The notes under the pieces are model-generated. The model saw nothing but the letters and a program-made list of their open reading frames with translations. It had not been told where the DNA came from and did not search any database. From positions 1 through 5,887 of the forward strand of contig CAZIOS010000053.1 in NCBI GenBank assembly GCA_964540905.1: a DNA stretch of 5,887 bases, written 5' to 3'. The position numbers were made by a program, and so were the translations under genes. How positions within the stretch are numbered: position 1 is the first letter of the stretch; the number at the start of each line of letters is the position of its first letter. Below, piece by piece: positions 5,745-5,887 of the stretch. The stretch comes from VAYN01 sp964540905. Its GTDB lineage: Bacteria > Actinomycetota > Thermoleophilia > Solirubrobacterales > 70-9.

Positions 5745-5887
5745 GAACATCAAGGTCGCCTACTGGCCCGGCTGCGTCTCCCGCGGCTTCACCCCCGAGC
5801 TGCACGGCTCGATGGCGCTGGTCGCCGAGAAGCTCGGGATCGAGCTGGTCACCCTCGACCGCGCCAACTGCTGCGGCGCCGGCGTCA
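5737..5887 (+). CDS. CCG-domain (HdrB/SdhE-like) subunit, 5' part only
   Basis: The first 50 codons are present and the gene runs off the window end. The sequence begins MAENIKVAYWPGCVSRGF and reaches NCCGAGV. Cys13 and Cys45-Cys46-Gly47, separated by 31 residues, match the first half of the cysteine-rich CCG motif (C-x31-39-CC...CxxC). That motif is found in heterodisulfide reductase subunit B, glycolate oxidase GlpC/GlcF-like proteins, and the SdhE (also called SdhC) subunit of type E succinate:quinone reductases. The 8-nt overlap with sdhB and the strong ribosome site at 5724-5730 make the third role by far the most likely. In that role it would replace the classical haem-bearing membrane anchor and link the complex to the membrane and quinone. 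The name sdhE also denotes an unrelated flavinylation factor, so no symbol is given. The second half of the motif cannot be seen. Confidence 0.85.
   Translation, partial: MAENIKVAYWPGCVSRGFTPELHGSMALVAEKLGIELVTLDRANCCGAGV

Overview
The window is GC-rich DNA, around 70% G+C by eye, with very strong third-position G/C bias. This bias explains the many long spurious antisense frames. The gene set suggests an actinobacterial-type genome, possibly Thermoleophilia-like: a CBS-containing site-2 protease, an M28 peptidase, and a succinate dehydrogenase with a CCG-domain partner. The first genes of the transcription units also appear leaderless. The phylum is an inference; there is no rRNA or marker gene here to fix it.

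Layout. Positions 1-117 are C and G homopolymers that look like a contig-end sequencing or assembly artefact. Positions about 98-498 hold no gene I recognise. They carry two oppositely oriented copies of one imperfect-palindrome element. Each copy has an ACTTTTTTG/CAAAAAAGT inverted pair around a 34-nt core. The flanks are almost identical between copies, but the cores are unrelated in sequence and exactly equal in length. The second copy runs into the stop codon of the first gene.

Two genes then diverge from a 34-bp gap: a minus-strand M50 site-2 protease with two CBS domains (495-1661) and a plus-strand, membrane-associated M28-family metallopeptidase (1696-2871). After a 54-bp gap with a leaderless-type promoter comes a tightly coupled plus-strand operon: SdhA flavoprotein (2926-4614), SdhB iron-sulfur subunit (4614-5744), and the start of a CCG-domain subunit (5737 to the window end). 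The junctions overlap by 1 nt (TGATG) and 8 nt, each behind a GAGGA-type ribosome binding site.

Together the operon encodes a succinate:quinone (or fumarate) oxidoreductase of the non-classical 'type E' architecture. The cysteine-rich CCG subunit stands where a classical haem b anchor would be expected. SdhB carries the extra cysteine that turns the usual [3Fe-4S] site into a second CxxCxxCxxxCP [4Fe-4S] motif. It also has a long C-terminal extension without cysteines. The two peptidases have no evident metabolic link to this operon.

I do not see a wholly new multi-gene system. The least explained signal is the paired palindromic element with its variable cores.
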